38,532 nucleotides of DNA from Candidatus Gastranaerophilales bacterium (GTDB lineage: Bacteria > Cyanobacteriota > Vampirovibrionia > Gastranaerophilales > Gastranaerophilaceae). Positions 30,390 to 37,875 of this stretch are shown here, piece by piece. Where the stretch lies: positions 1 to 38,532 of the forward strand of contig CALVGY010000002.1 of the NCBI GenBank assembly GCA_944327215.1. Reading direction: 5' to 3'. Both the position numbers and the translations under genes were made by a program. Positions within the stretch are counted from its first letter, which is position 1. Every line of letters begins with the position of its first letter. The notes under the pieces were generated by a model, which made no database searches, had not been told where the DNA came from, and saw only the letters and a list, made by a program, of their open reading frames with translations.

Positions 30390-30962
30390 ATGATAACTTA
30401 TTTTGATGAAACAACAGAAAATGTTCTACATAATCTTGAACAAACACAAAAACAATTTTGGAATATTGCACGTGTAACAGGGGAATTTTTATATACCCTA
30501 ATTAAAGCTGAACATTCTAAAAATGTCCTGGAAATCGGGACCTCAAACGGATATTCAGGAATATGGCTCGGTAAAGCCGTAAAAGAAAATGGCGGTCATC
30601 TTACAACAATCGAATTTTATGATAAAAGACTTGATGTCGCAAAAGAAAACTTTAAAATTTGCAAAGTAGATGACGTTATAACAACTCTTAAAGGGTCTGC
30701 ATTAATGCATCTTGAATATTTAAAAGATGATTATATTATTGATTTTGCCTTTGTTGATGCAAATAAAAGTGAGTATATAAAATATTTTGAATTTATAGAC
30801 AAACATATGAAAAAAAATGGTATTATTGCTTGTGATAACATCTTGTCTCACGAAGCGAAATGCAAACCTTTTATTGACGCAATAAACGCAAATCCTAAAT
30901 ATGAAAATGTAATCTTACCACTTCCGGCAGGTTTGTCTCTCGCAAGAAAAATAAAAGATTAA
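30390..30962 (+). CDS. SAM-dependent O-methyltransferase (family 3 type)
   Basis: A 190-aa class I methyltransferase. Motif I is NVLEIGTSNGYSGIWLGKAV (about 47-66), followed by the acidic residue in TTIEFYDKRLDVAKENF that contacts SAM ribose, and FAFVDANKSEYIKYFE (about 118-133) with the metal-binding-type Asp. C-terminal NILSH and LSLARK match caffeoyl-CoA/catechol O-methyltransferase-like bacterial proteins; some of these modify tRNA (TrmR-like), so the substrate is open. It is the last gene of the dnaJ - beta-propeller string and is followed by a strong terminator. Confidence 0.88.
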   Translation: MITYFDETTENVLHNLEQTQKQFWNIARVTGEFLYTLIKAEHSKNVLEIGTSNGYSGIWLGKAVKENGGHLTTIEFYDKRLDVAKENFKICKVDDVITTLKGSALMHLEYLKDDYIIDFAFVDANKSEYIKYFEFIDKHMKKNGIIACDNILSHEAKCKPFIDAINANPKYENVILPLPAGLSLARKIKD

Positions 30963-30976
30963 TAATTAATAATAAA

Positions 30977-31007
30977 AAAAAAGATGGATTTAAAAACCAT
31001 CTTTTTT
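30977..31007. terminator. Bidirectional intrinsic terminator
   Basis: AAAAAAGATGG (30977-30987) is the exact reverse complement of CCATCTTTTTT (30997-31007), with a 9-nt loop. The A-run on the left and T-run on the right let it serve both the methyltransferase gene (plus) and the small gene ending at 31037 (minus). Confidence 0.85.
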
Positions 31008-31036
31008 ATTGTTCCTTTTTCCTAAATTCCTATTGA

Positions 31037-31321
31037 TTATCTAACGACGCTTGTTACAAAGTTTGCTATTTCAAAAAATGAATCTTTTACAAATTCTTTT
31101 GCCAAAGTTTTGATCGGCCTGTTCTCGATTACATCAAATACGTAATAAATTGGGTCTTTCGCATTGTTAAAACGCATTCTTCTATCTTTTAAAGCAAGAT
31201 AATTGTAATCTTCAATATTAAATTCACCGTCTTGTTGTTTGTTTCTTCTTTTTCTTAATAAAGAACCAAACTGTCCATTTCCGCTTGTGTTATTATTTAA
31301 TTCATTTGTCATTGGAAGCAT
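31037..31321 (-). CDS. Hypothetical 94-aa protein
   Basis: Not recognised. It has an Asn/Gly-rich start (MLPMTNELNNNTSGNGQFGS), a basic patch (LLRKRRNKQQ), a central DYNYLALKDRRMRFNNAKDP and a C-terminal part IYYVFDVIENRPIKTLAKEF that looks alpha/beta. No signal peptide or membrane helix. Start ATG 31321 has GAGAGA upstream; the Met at codon 4 (31312) is an alternative. It is downstream of tolC in the same direction with 115 nt between, so it may be read from the efflux operon or on its own. Followed by the two-way terminator. Confidence 0.55.
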   Translation of the reverse strand: MLPMTNELNNNTSGNGQFGSLLRKRRNKQQDGEFNIEDYNYLALKDRRMRFNNAKDPIYYVFDVIENRPIKTLAKEFVKDSFFEIANFVTSVVR

Positions 31322-31436
31322 TTTCTTTTTCTCTCTCTTATTTATCTCTTACATATATATAAAGTATACAAGGAGAAAAAAATTGCTTTTTATGTTTGCA
31401 TAATATTAAGTTTTTGTAACAATATACACAGAAAAA

Positions 31437-32855
31437 TTATTGACCAAGTTCGATAATATCAGATTCATCAGCTGTAAGGTTTTTACCTATAGCTTTTTCA
31501 AGTTGTGCTTTTGCGGAATTATATTGGTAAAGTGCATTATAATAACTCAATTGAGCTTGTTGATAATTTATTTGAGCGTCTTTCAATTCTGTAGGATTTG
31601 CTTCACCGACACGATATCTGCCATAAGATAACTCGTAATTCTCTTTTGCTTGTTTTACACCCAAAATAGCTACAGGCATTTGATTTTTCTTTTCTTCAAG
31701 AGTCAAAAATGCATTTTGAATTTCAAGATATATTTGATTTTGAGTATTTTTTGCATTTGCTATTTCTTTATCGTACAAATATCTTGCTTCCTGAATTTCG
31801 TTTTTTATCAACATTCCGTTGACTGTCGGGAAATTCAAATATCCACCGAGGTTATAACCATAGTTTGAAGTCCAGCTTTTACCACCTATTTGATATTGTC
31901 CTTCTATTGAAAGCGTTGGGAAATAGGATTTTTTTGCCAATTTCAAAGTTTGATTAGCGCTTTCTACTTTTAATTCCGCAAGTTTTAATTCCGGTCTTGC
32001 ATCTCTTGCAATTTCCACCGACTTGTTAAACGTAATATTAACAGGCTCGTATTTTAACCTTTCTTGAACATTATACTTATCAATAAAAGGAACACCCATT
32101 ATATTATTAAGCTTTGCAACCGCAAGATTTACAGCATTGTCAGCTTGAATCAATTGCAATTTTGCATTACTCAAATTAACTTCAGCAATGGTGACATCAA
32201 CTTTTGGGTTCATACCAATTTCATAAAAAGCTTTTGCCTGATTATAAAACATTTCAAACTTTTGTACAGTATCTTCTGCAACCCTTTTATTTTCAAATGC
32301 ATAAAGCAAATTAAAATAAGCGTCTTTAGTTTGATAAATTACATCATTAATTGTTGCACCAAGAGTTGTTTTATAAGCTTCATAATCCAATCTTTTTATA
32401 GTAGCCTGATTTTGTGTTACTCCAAAATCGTATAACATTTGCTGCAAGGTTACTTGCCCTAAAATAAAATAATTAAATGTAAGGTTTCTTCCCAATGCAT
32501 CAGATAATTGTAGTTGTTTTATTCTGGTATAACCTGTCTGCCAACTGATTTGAGGGAAATAGTTAGACCAAACTTGCTTGATTCTTGAATCAGAAGCCAA
32601 AATATCATGAAAAGCAGCATTAATTTGAGGATTATTACCCAATGCAAGTTCAATGCAACGCTCAAGAGTCATATCAATATTTTTCTCAACAGAACCTTCA
32701 ATGACAAAATCAGGTTCTTTGGTCTTCGTATTAGGAAGAACTGCATCTGCTTTAGGATATTCTTTTTCGCTTACAGAATTTCCTATCCCATCTGCAAACG
32801 CCGCAGATGAAATCATATTTAATATTAGACATATTGATATAATCTTTTTTAGCAT
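31437..32855 (-). CDS. TolC-family outer-membrane efflux channel
   Basis: A 472-aa outer-membrane channel subunit that joins the RND pump to the outside. Signal peptide about 1-22 (MLKKIISICLILNMISSAAFA). The mature protein shows the OEP pattern with two related halves: LERCIELALGNNPQINAAFHD at about 63-83, DVTIAEVNLSNAKLQLIQA, then in the second half SVEIARDARPELKLAELKVE and VGEANPTELKDAQINYQQAQ. Its ATG overlaps the stop of the RND gene by 1 nt, so pump and channel are translationally coupled. Confidence 0.93.
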   Translation of the reverse strand: MLKKIISICLILNMISSAAFADGIGNSVSEKEYPKADAVLPNTKTKEPDFVIEGSVEKNIDMTLERCIELALGNNPQINAAFHDILASDSRIKQVWSNYFPQISWQTGYTRIKQLQLSDALGRNLTFNYFILGQVTLQQMLYDFGVTQNQATIKRLDYEAYKTTLGATINDVIYQTKDAYFNLLYAFENKRVAEDTVQKFEMFYNQAKAFYEIGMNPKVDVTIAEVNLSNAKLQLIQADNAVNLAVAKLNNIMGVPFIDKYNVQERLKYEPVNITFNKSVEIARDARPELKLAELKVESANQTLKLAKKSYFPTLSIEGQYQIGGKSWTSNYGYNLGGYLNFPTVNGMLIKNEIQEARYLYDKEIANAKNTQNQIYLEIQNAFLTLEEKKNQMPVAILGVKQAKENYELSYGRYRVGEANPTELKDAQINYQQAQLSYYNALYQYNSAKAQLEKAIGKNLTADESDIIELGQ

Positions 32856-35800
32856 TATTTACCCTTTTTCTTTAATTTATTTGCCGTAAAGATTTTGAAA
32901 TCTTCAACTAAAACAAAAAATGCCGGAACTAAAAACGTACCGATAAATGCAACTGCCATCATACCTCCAAATACTGTCATACCAACAGAATTTCGGCTTG
33001 CAGCACCTGCACCTTTTGCAAATACCAGAGGCAACAAACCTAAGATAAATGCAATATTTGTCATCATAACAGCACGGAATCTTAATTTTGCAGCCTGCAT
33101 AGCTGATTCTACTATTCCCATACCTTTTTGATGAGCGTCTTTCGCAAATTCAATAATCAAAATTGCCTGTTTTGTAGACAAACCGATTAACATAACAAGC
33201 CCGATTTGCGAATACAAATCAAGAGAATACCCCGAAACATATTGGAAGAATAATGCACCAACAAGTGCAACCGGAGATATCAAAAGAACCGCAATTGGCA
33301 ACATCCAGCTTTCATACAACCCTACAAGGAACAAATATATGAATACAAGTGACATCGCAAGAATAGGTCCGATTTGACCACTTGATTCTTTTTCCTGCAA
33401 AGAACTTCCTGACCAAGCATATCCCATATCTTGAGGCAATACTTTATCAGAAATACTTTCCATAGCACCCATTGCATCGCCGGAGCTTACACCGTTACGA
33501 GCCTGACCGTTAATCGTAATTGCAGGATACATATTAAACCTTGTCAAGCTGTAAGGTCCGACAACATTGCTTACAGTCACGACTGCTGATAAAGGAACCA
33601 TCGTACCTTTTGAATTTTTTACATAAATTTTTTCAATATCAGCAGGTTTTTCTCTGAACGGCGAATCAGCTTGTAAATATACACGATAAACACGTCCATA
33701 TTTATTAAAGTCATTAACATAAGATTTTCCGAAATATCCTGAAAGCGCACTATAAATTTCCGAAATGTCAACCCCTTGAGCTAATGCCTTGTCCTCATTA
33801 ACCTTTATCATTAACTGAGGCAAATTAGCCGTAAATGATGTATAAACCATCTGGAAAGCTGAATTTTTATTAGCAGCTTCAATTAATTTTTGAGCTTCGT
33901 CATACAATTCCTGAGGAGTTCTGTCACCTTTGTCTAAAAGTTGATATTCAAAACCACCAAACATCCCCAAACCGGAAATTGACGGTGGAGAGAAAGATGC
34001 AATAGTTGCAGACGGATAATTCGCAAATTCTTTTTTAATTTTGCTCAAGATACTTTGCATAGACAAATCTTTATTCTTACGCTTTGACCAATCATCTAGT
34101 TCCGCAACAATAAGAGCCGTATTTTCACCAGAATACCCAACCATGGTAATAGTATTTTTCACACCCGGGATTTTTAAAATTCTATCTTCTACCTCAGTTG
34201 CTACCATATCAGTTCTTGATGCAGAAGACCCGTCAGGCAACTGAATTTGAGAAAATACTGCACCTTTATCCTCTGTTGGTAAAAAGCCTTTCGGAATTAA
34301 ATAAAACATCCACATTGTGAATACTACAACTACAGCATAGAGGCTTAATGTCAAAGCAGGAGATTTAATAAATAACTGTACTCCCTCCAAATATTTGTCT
34401 CTTATACTATTAAACCAGTCATCAAATTTTTGGATAAATTCAAAGTCCGCCTTTTCTTCACCCGGTTTTAATATCATAGCACACAGAGCAGGGGCAAGAG
34501 TCAATGCAACTAAAGTAGACAACCCGATTGACGATGCGATACAAAGTGCAAACTGTCTAAACATCTGTCCTGTAATTCCTGACATAAATGATACAGGAAC
34601 AAATACAGCCATCAATACAAGAGAAGTTGCAAGAACAGCACCAAATACTTCTTCCATAGTAACTTCTGTTGCATCAACAGGAGATTTACCTTCCTGAATA
34701 TGTCTTTGGGTATTTTCAAGAACAACAATAGCATCATCAACAACCAGCCCAACGGCCAATACAAGGCCAAATAAGATTAACAGGTTTATTGAAAATCCCA
34801 AAATATTCATAAATATGAATACCCCGATTAATGAAACAGGAATTGCACAGAATGGGATAAGAGCAGCACGTCCGCTTCCTAAAAACATATAAGTTACAAT
34901 ACCAACAAGCACAATAGCAAGCCCAATTGCATTAATAACTTCTTTAATAGATTCACGTACAAATTCTGTTTCATCACGCTGAATTTTATATTCAATTCCT
35001 GGAGGGAAACTCTTGCTTAATTCTGCCATCTTTGCTCTGATTTTATTTGACAAATCAATAGCATTCGCTTCAGGTAGCTGACTGACAGAAATAATTGCAG
35101 AATCTTTTCCCCCAATACGAGAGAAATAAGAATAACTTTCCGCCCCCAGTTGAACTCTTGCAATATCTTTTAACTTAATCTGTGAACCATCCGGTTTTGA
35201 ACGAACAATTATATTTTCAAATTCAGAAACATCTTTCAAACGACCTTTAGTTCTCATCGTGAGCTTAATCATCTGCTTATTCGCCATAGGTTCAACACCC
35301 AAATCACCTGCAGGCACCTGCGTGTTTTGCGACTGAATTGCCGCATTAACCTCTGAAACAGATACACCCAAATTTGCCATTTTCGCAGCATCTAGCCATA
35401 TTCTCATAGAATAATCAGAAGATCCGAATACTGAAACTTTACCAACACCTTTAATACGGGCTAATTCATCTTTAATATAAATAGATGCATAGTTTGCAAT
35501 GTACAAAGAATCGTAAGTATGAGTTGGAGAATTAACGGAAATCATCATCAAACCAGGGCCGCCTGTAGATTTTCTAACCGTTAAACCATATCGCCTAACA
35601 TCTTCCGGCAAACGAGGAGTAACTAATTGAAGCTGGTTTTGAACGTTAACAACAGCCATATCAGGATCAGATCCGATTTCAAAATACAAAGTCAATTGGT
35701 ACTGGCCGTTTTGTGAAGTCGAAGACATATAAATCATATCTTCAACACCGTTTAACTGTGCTTCAACAGGAGCAGCAATAGTATCTTCCACAACGTCAGA

Positions 35801-35977
35801 ACTCGCACCTGCATAAGTAGCGGTAACAATAACCTGCGGAGGTGTAATTGACGGATACTCTTCCAATGGCAATGTCGTAATCATTAACATCCCTGCAAGC
35901 ATAATAGCCAAAGAAATAACAATCGCTAACTTTGGTCGTTTTATAAATATATTTCCCTTTTTTTCGTTTTGCATCAT
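32855..35977 (-). CDS. RND efflux transporter (HAE-1/AcrB-like)
   Basis: A 1040-aa inner-membrane proton antiporter. It begins GNIFIKRPKLAIVISLAIML (TM1), has ATYAGASSDVVEDTIAAPVE in the porter domain, the proton-relay aspartates in GLVLAVGLVVDDAIVVLENT (about 398-417), and a second-half repeat with TM12 region and the STKQAILIIEFAKDA stretch. Length and two large periplasmic loops match hydrophobe/amphiphile exporters; substrate unknown. Two ATGs in tandem at 35977; AAGGGA precedes them. It lies 96 nt after the adaptor gene, separated by a hairpin, and overlaps tolC by 1 nt. Confidence 0.96.
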   Translation of the reverse strand: MMQNEKKGNIFIKRPKLAIVISLAIMLAGMLMITTLPLEEYPSITPPQVIVTATYAGASSDVVEDTIAAPVEAQLNGVEDMIYMSSTSQNGQYQLTLYFEIGSDPDMAVVNVQNQLQLVTPRLPEDVRRYGLTVRKSTGGPGLMMISVNSPTHTYDSLYIANYASIYIKDELARIKGVGKVSVFGSSDYSMRIWLDAAKMANLGVSVSEVNAAIQSQNTQVPAGDLGVEPMANKQMIKLTMRTKGRLKDVSEFENIIVRSKPDGSQIKLKDIARVQLGAESYSYFSRIGGKDSAIISVSQLPEANAIDLSNKIRAKMAELSKSFPPGIEYKIQRDETEFVRESIKEVINAIGLAIVLVGIVTYMFLGSGRAALIPFCAIPVSLIGVFIFMNILGFSINLLILFGLVLAVGLVVDDAIVVLENTQRHIQEGKSPVDATEVTMEEVFGAVLATSLVLMAVFVPVSFMSGITGQMFRQFALCIASSIGLSTLVALTLAPALCAMILKPGEEKADFEFIQKFDDWFNSIRDKYLEGVQLFIKSPALTLSLYAVVVVFTMWMFYLIPKGFLPTEDKGAVFSQIQLPDGSSASRTDMVATEVEDRILKIPGVKNTITMVGYSGENTALIVAELDDWSKRKNKDLSMQSILSKIKKEFANYPSATIASFSPPSISGLGMFGGFEYQLLDKGDRTPQELYDEAQKLIEAANKNSAFQMVYTSFTANLPQLMIKVNEDKALAQGVDISEIYSALSGYFGKSYVNDFNKYGRVYRVYLQADSPFREKPADIEKIYVKNSKGTMVPLSAVVTVSNVVGPYSLTRFNMYPAITINGQARNGVSSGDAMGAMESISDKVLPQDMGYAWSGSSLQEKESSGQIGPILAMSLVFIYLFLVGLYESWMLPIAVLLISPVALVGALFFQYVSGYSLDLYSQIGLVMLIGLSTKQAILIIEFAKDAHQKGMGIVESAMQAAKLRFRAVMMTNIAFILGLLPLVFAKGAGAASRNSVGMTVFGGMMAVAFIGTFLVPAFFVLVEDFKIFTANKLKKKGK

Positions 35978-36006
35978 ATCCCTTTTTAGTTTTAAGAATA
36001 AGATTA

Positions 36007-36068
36007 AAGAAGGCTGGAGCTGCTATTGGCACTTTAAAATATTAATACACCTGCTTTCCAGTCTTCTT
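36007..36068 (-). promoter_or_regulatory. Hairpin between adaptor and RND pump genes
   Basis: On the transcript strand AAGAAGACTGG (36068-36058) and CCAGCCTTCTT (36017-36007) pair over 11 bp with one A-C mismatch around a ~40-nt loop, starting 5 nt after the adaptor stop and followed by TTTAAT. It may be a weak attenuator or an RNA-processing/stability element that sets the pump-to-adaptor ratio. Confidence 0.45.
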
Positions 36069-36073
36069 ATCCT

Positions 36074-37234
36074 CTATTGTGTTACTTTATCAGATTTTAT
36101 TTTTTTCATTTCTTCTTCAGAAACTATTTTAACAGGCTTGCCCGGGGTAACCTTTTGCAAACCTTCAGTAATTATACGATCGCCTTTTTGCAAGCCTTCA
36201 TTAATAATCCAATTATGTCCAACTTGTTCGCCTGTTTTGACATAAACAAGTACAGGCAAATCATTTTCATCAAGCTTATAAACATATTTTCCAGCCTGAT
36301 TTTCTAATACAGCTGTCACAGGAGCAATTGGCACATTAACAGGTTTGTTTGCATAAAGTTTCACCGTAACAAACTCACCATGGATTAAACTGTTATCAGG
36401 ATTTTCAAAAGTCGCTCTCATCGTAACAGTACCGGTTGAAGTATCAACTTTGTTGTCCTGAAAATCTTGCACACCTTTAAGCGGGTACTTTGCACCGTTA
36501 CTCATTATCAATTCAACCTTACGATTTTTATTAGCTTCCCCATCAGATGTTACAAGCGACTGATAGTCTTTTGAATCTAACGGAAAAGTAACATAAATAG
36601 GATTTGTGCTGTTAATTGTAGTTAATGCACCTGATGTAGGTGAAACATAGTTCCCGACTGTAACATTAATTATCCCAACTTTACCGTCTACCGGAGATTT
36701 TACATTTGTATAACCTAAATTTCTTTGAGCATCATTGTAAGAAGCCTTTGCAGAAGCTAATTGAGCTTTTAAAGAATCTCTGTTTGAAAGCATCTGATCA
36801 TACTGAGCCTTAGCTATGTAATCTTTTTTTACAAGTTCAGCCGCACGCGCAAGCTGTTTTTCTGCATAAACAAGCTGTGCAGTTAAATTTTTCACATTAG
36901 CACCAGCAACCTTTGCCGCATTTAAATATTCCGTAGGCTCAATCAAAAATAAAACCTGACCTTGCTTTACAAAATCACCTTCTTTAAAATAACTCCTTTG
37001 AAGATATCCTGAAATACGTGCTAAAACATCAACACGATACTTTGAAACGACTCTTCCAGGAGCCTCAAAATTTCTTATAACACTTTGTTCTTGAATTTCT
37101 TGAACGGTTACATTCGGGGCAGGCTTATTCATCATAGCTTTTCCCTGCATAAAATTACTAAACGTAGAAAAACCATACCTGAACAAAATTGCAGCCACAA
37201 TTACGGAAAGAAATATTATAATATTTTTCTTCAT
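36074..37234 (-). CDS. RND periplasmic adaptor (membrane fusion protein)
   Basis: A 386-aa AcrA-like adaptor linking pump and channel. The N-terminus has a single membrane anchor or uncleaved signal (IIIFLSVIVAAILFRYGFST). Domains in order: first barrel strand and lipoyl half (about 60-100, VDVLARISGYLQRSYFKEGD and VKQGQVLFLIEP), coiled-coil hairpin (about 108-170), second lipoyl half (YTNVKSPVDGKVGIINVTVG), beta-barrel (about 205-290) and membrane-proximal domain. Ribosome-binding site GAGGGAGAG lies just before ATG 37234. First gene of the efflux operon, behind a promoter that overlaps an 18-bp palindrome. Confidence 0.94.
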   Translation of the reverse strand: MKKNIIIFLSVIVAAILFRYGFSTFSNFMQGKAMMNKPAPNVTVQEIQEQSVIRNFEAPGRVVSKYRVDVLARISGYLQRSYFKEGDFVKQGQVLFLIEPTEYLNAAKVAGANVKNLTAQLVYAEKQLARAAELVKKDYIAKAQYDQMLSNRDSLKAQLASAKASYNDAQRNLGYTNVKSPVDGKVGIINVTVGNYVSPTSGALTTINSTNPIYVTFPLDSKDYQSLVTSDGEANKNRKVELIMSNGAKYPLKGVQDFQDNKVDTSTGTVTMRATFENPDNSLIHGEFVTVKLYANKPVNVPIAPVTAVLENQAGKYVYKLDENDLPVLVYVKTGEQVGHNWIINEGLQKGDRIITEGLQKVTPGKPVKIVSEEEMKKIKSDKVTQ

Positions 37235-37287
37235 GAACTCTCCCTCATCCGGTATAATATAAATTAAGTTTTATATATAAATTTGAT

Positions 37288-37317
37288 ATTGTATTTGTTT
37301 TGTTGTTATAACAACAA
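37288..37317 (-). promoter_or_regulatory. Efflux operon promoter
   Basis: On the minus strand TTGTTG (37317-37312), an 18-nt spacer and TACAAT (37293-37288) give a leader of about 47 nt with GAGGGAGAG before the adaptor ATG. The -35 lies inside the 18-bp palindrome at 37300-37317. Confidence 0.45.
37300..37317. promoter_or_regulatory. 18-bp perfect palindrome, candidate efflux repressor operator
   Basis: TTGTTGTTATAACAACAA is fully self-complementary and covers the proposed -35 and part of the spacer of the RND operon promoter, where a TetR- or MarR-type repressor would act. No such repressor gene is in the window; the XRE gene at 37420 is the nearest regulator. Confidence 0.6.
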
Positions 37318-37419
37318 TTGTATTATTAACTTTTTTTGATGTCAATAACATAAGAGAATGAGAAAATTAAAAAAAACTATAAAAAAATAAACTTATTAAA
37401 AAAAAATATGTTCAACTAC

Positions 37420-37746
37420 TTATTTTCTGTTTTTGTGAATAGCTTCTATAATATCTTTTATTAAATTAAGCTCTTTAACTGAAGATAATTGAATTAAATC
37501 ATAAATATCATTTCTTAATTTATCATCTTTAATCTTCGACAAATTAAAGAAATCATTAATATCTATTTCCAGAATTGAGGCAATCTTGATAAATGTTTCT
37601 ATTGAAGGAAAAGAATTCCCATTCTCTATCGTACACATGTGGCGTGGAGAAATATCAATTTTTTCAGAAAGTTCTTCTTGTGAAAAACCTTTTTCTATGC
37701 GCAATTGACGTATTTTTTTTCCAATAATTTCTTTATCTAAATTCAT
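37420..37746 (-). CDS. XRE-family transcriptional regulator
   Basis: A 108-aa protein with a classic N-terminal XRE helix-turn-helix (about 8-63): IGKKIRQLRIEKGFSQEELSEKI, then ISPRHMCTIENGNSFPSIETFIKIASILEIDI, quoted only in part here (SQEELSEKIDISPRHMCTIE). The last ~40 residues (KLRNDIYDLIQLSSVKELNL) form helices, probably for dimerisation. There is no ligand or protease domain. Start ATG 37746 has AGAGG about 7 nt upstream. It is divergent from the prepilin and downstream neighbour of nothing else; the efflux operon begins 186 nt further along the same strand. Twin TGATAT/ATATCA palindromes in the divergent region are its likely operators. Confidence 0.9.
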   Translation of the reverse strand: MNLDKEIIGKKIRQLRIEKGFSQEELSEKIDISPRHMCTIENGNSFPSIETFIKIASILEIDINDFFNLSKIKDDKLRNDIYDLIQLSSVKELNLIKDIIEAIHKNRK

Positions 37747-37791
37747 TATAAACCTCTAATAAAATATAAGAATAAGTTTACAATGATTTAA

Positions 37792-37805
37792 TGATATTTA
37801 TATCA
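37792..37805. promoter_or_regulatory. Operator-like palindrome 1 (XRE/prepilin region)
   Basis: TGATATTTATATCA: perfect 6-bp arms with a TT centre, just upstream of the -35 of the prepilin promoter. Its centre lies 29 bp (close to three helical turns) from that of the second palindrome. Confidence 0.5.
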
Positions 37806-37811
37806 ATAATC

Positions 37812-37840
37812 TTGACAAATTGATATATATATCGTATAAT
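37812..37840 (+). promoter_or_regulatory. Perfect consensus sigma-70 promoter of the prepilin gene
   Basis: TTGACA at 37812-37817, a 17-nt spacer and TATAAT at 37835-37840 match consensus at all 12 positions. Expected transcription start is near 37847, giving a ~29-nt leader with AAAGGTGG before ATG 37876. Such a strong promoter usually needs a repressor. Confidence 0.75.
37821..37834. promoter_or_regulatory. Operator-like palindrome 2, inside the prepilin promoter spacer
   Basis: TGATATATATATCG repeats the TGATAT-NN-ATATC plan of the first palindrome (one terminal mismatch) and fills the space between -35 and -10, where a bound repressor would block polymerase. Confidence 0.5.
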
Positions 37841-37875
37841 ATTCATGTATACAATTTAAGAAAGGTGGAAATAAT

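Noticed and set aside
32064-32435. 123-aa Ile/Phe-rich open frame on the plus strand
   Set aside because: Antisense shadow of the TolC-family gene.
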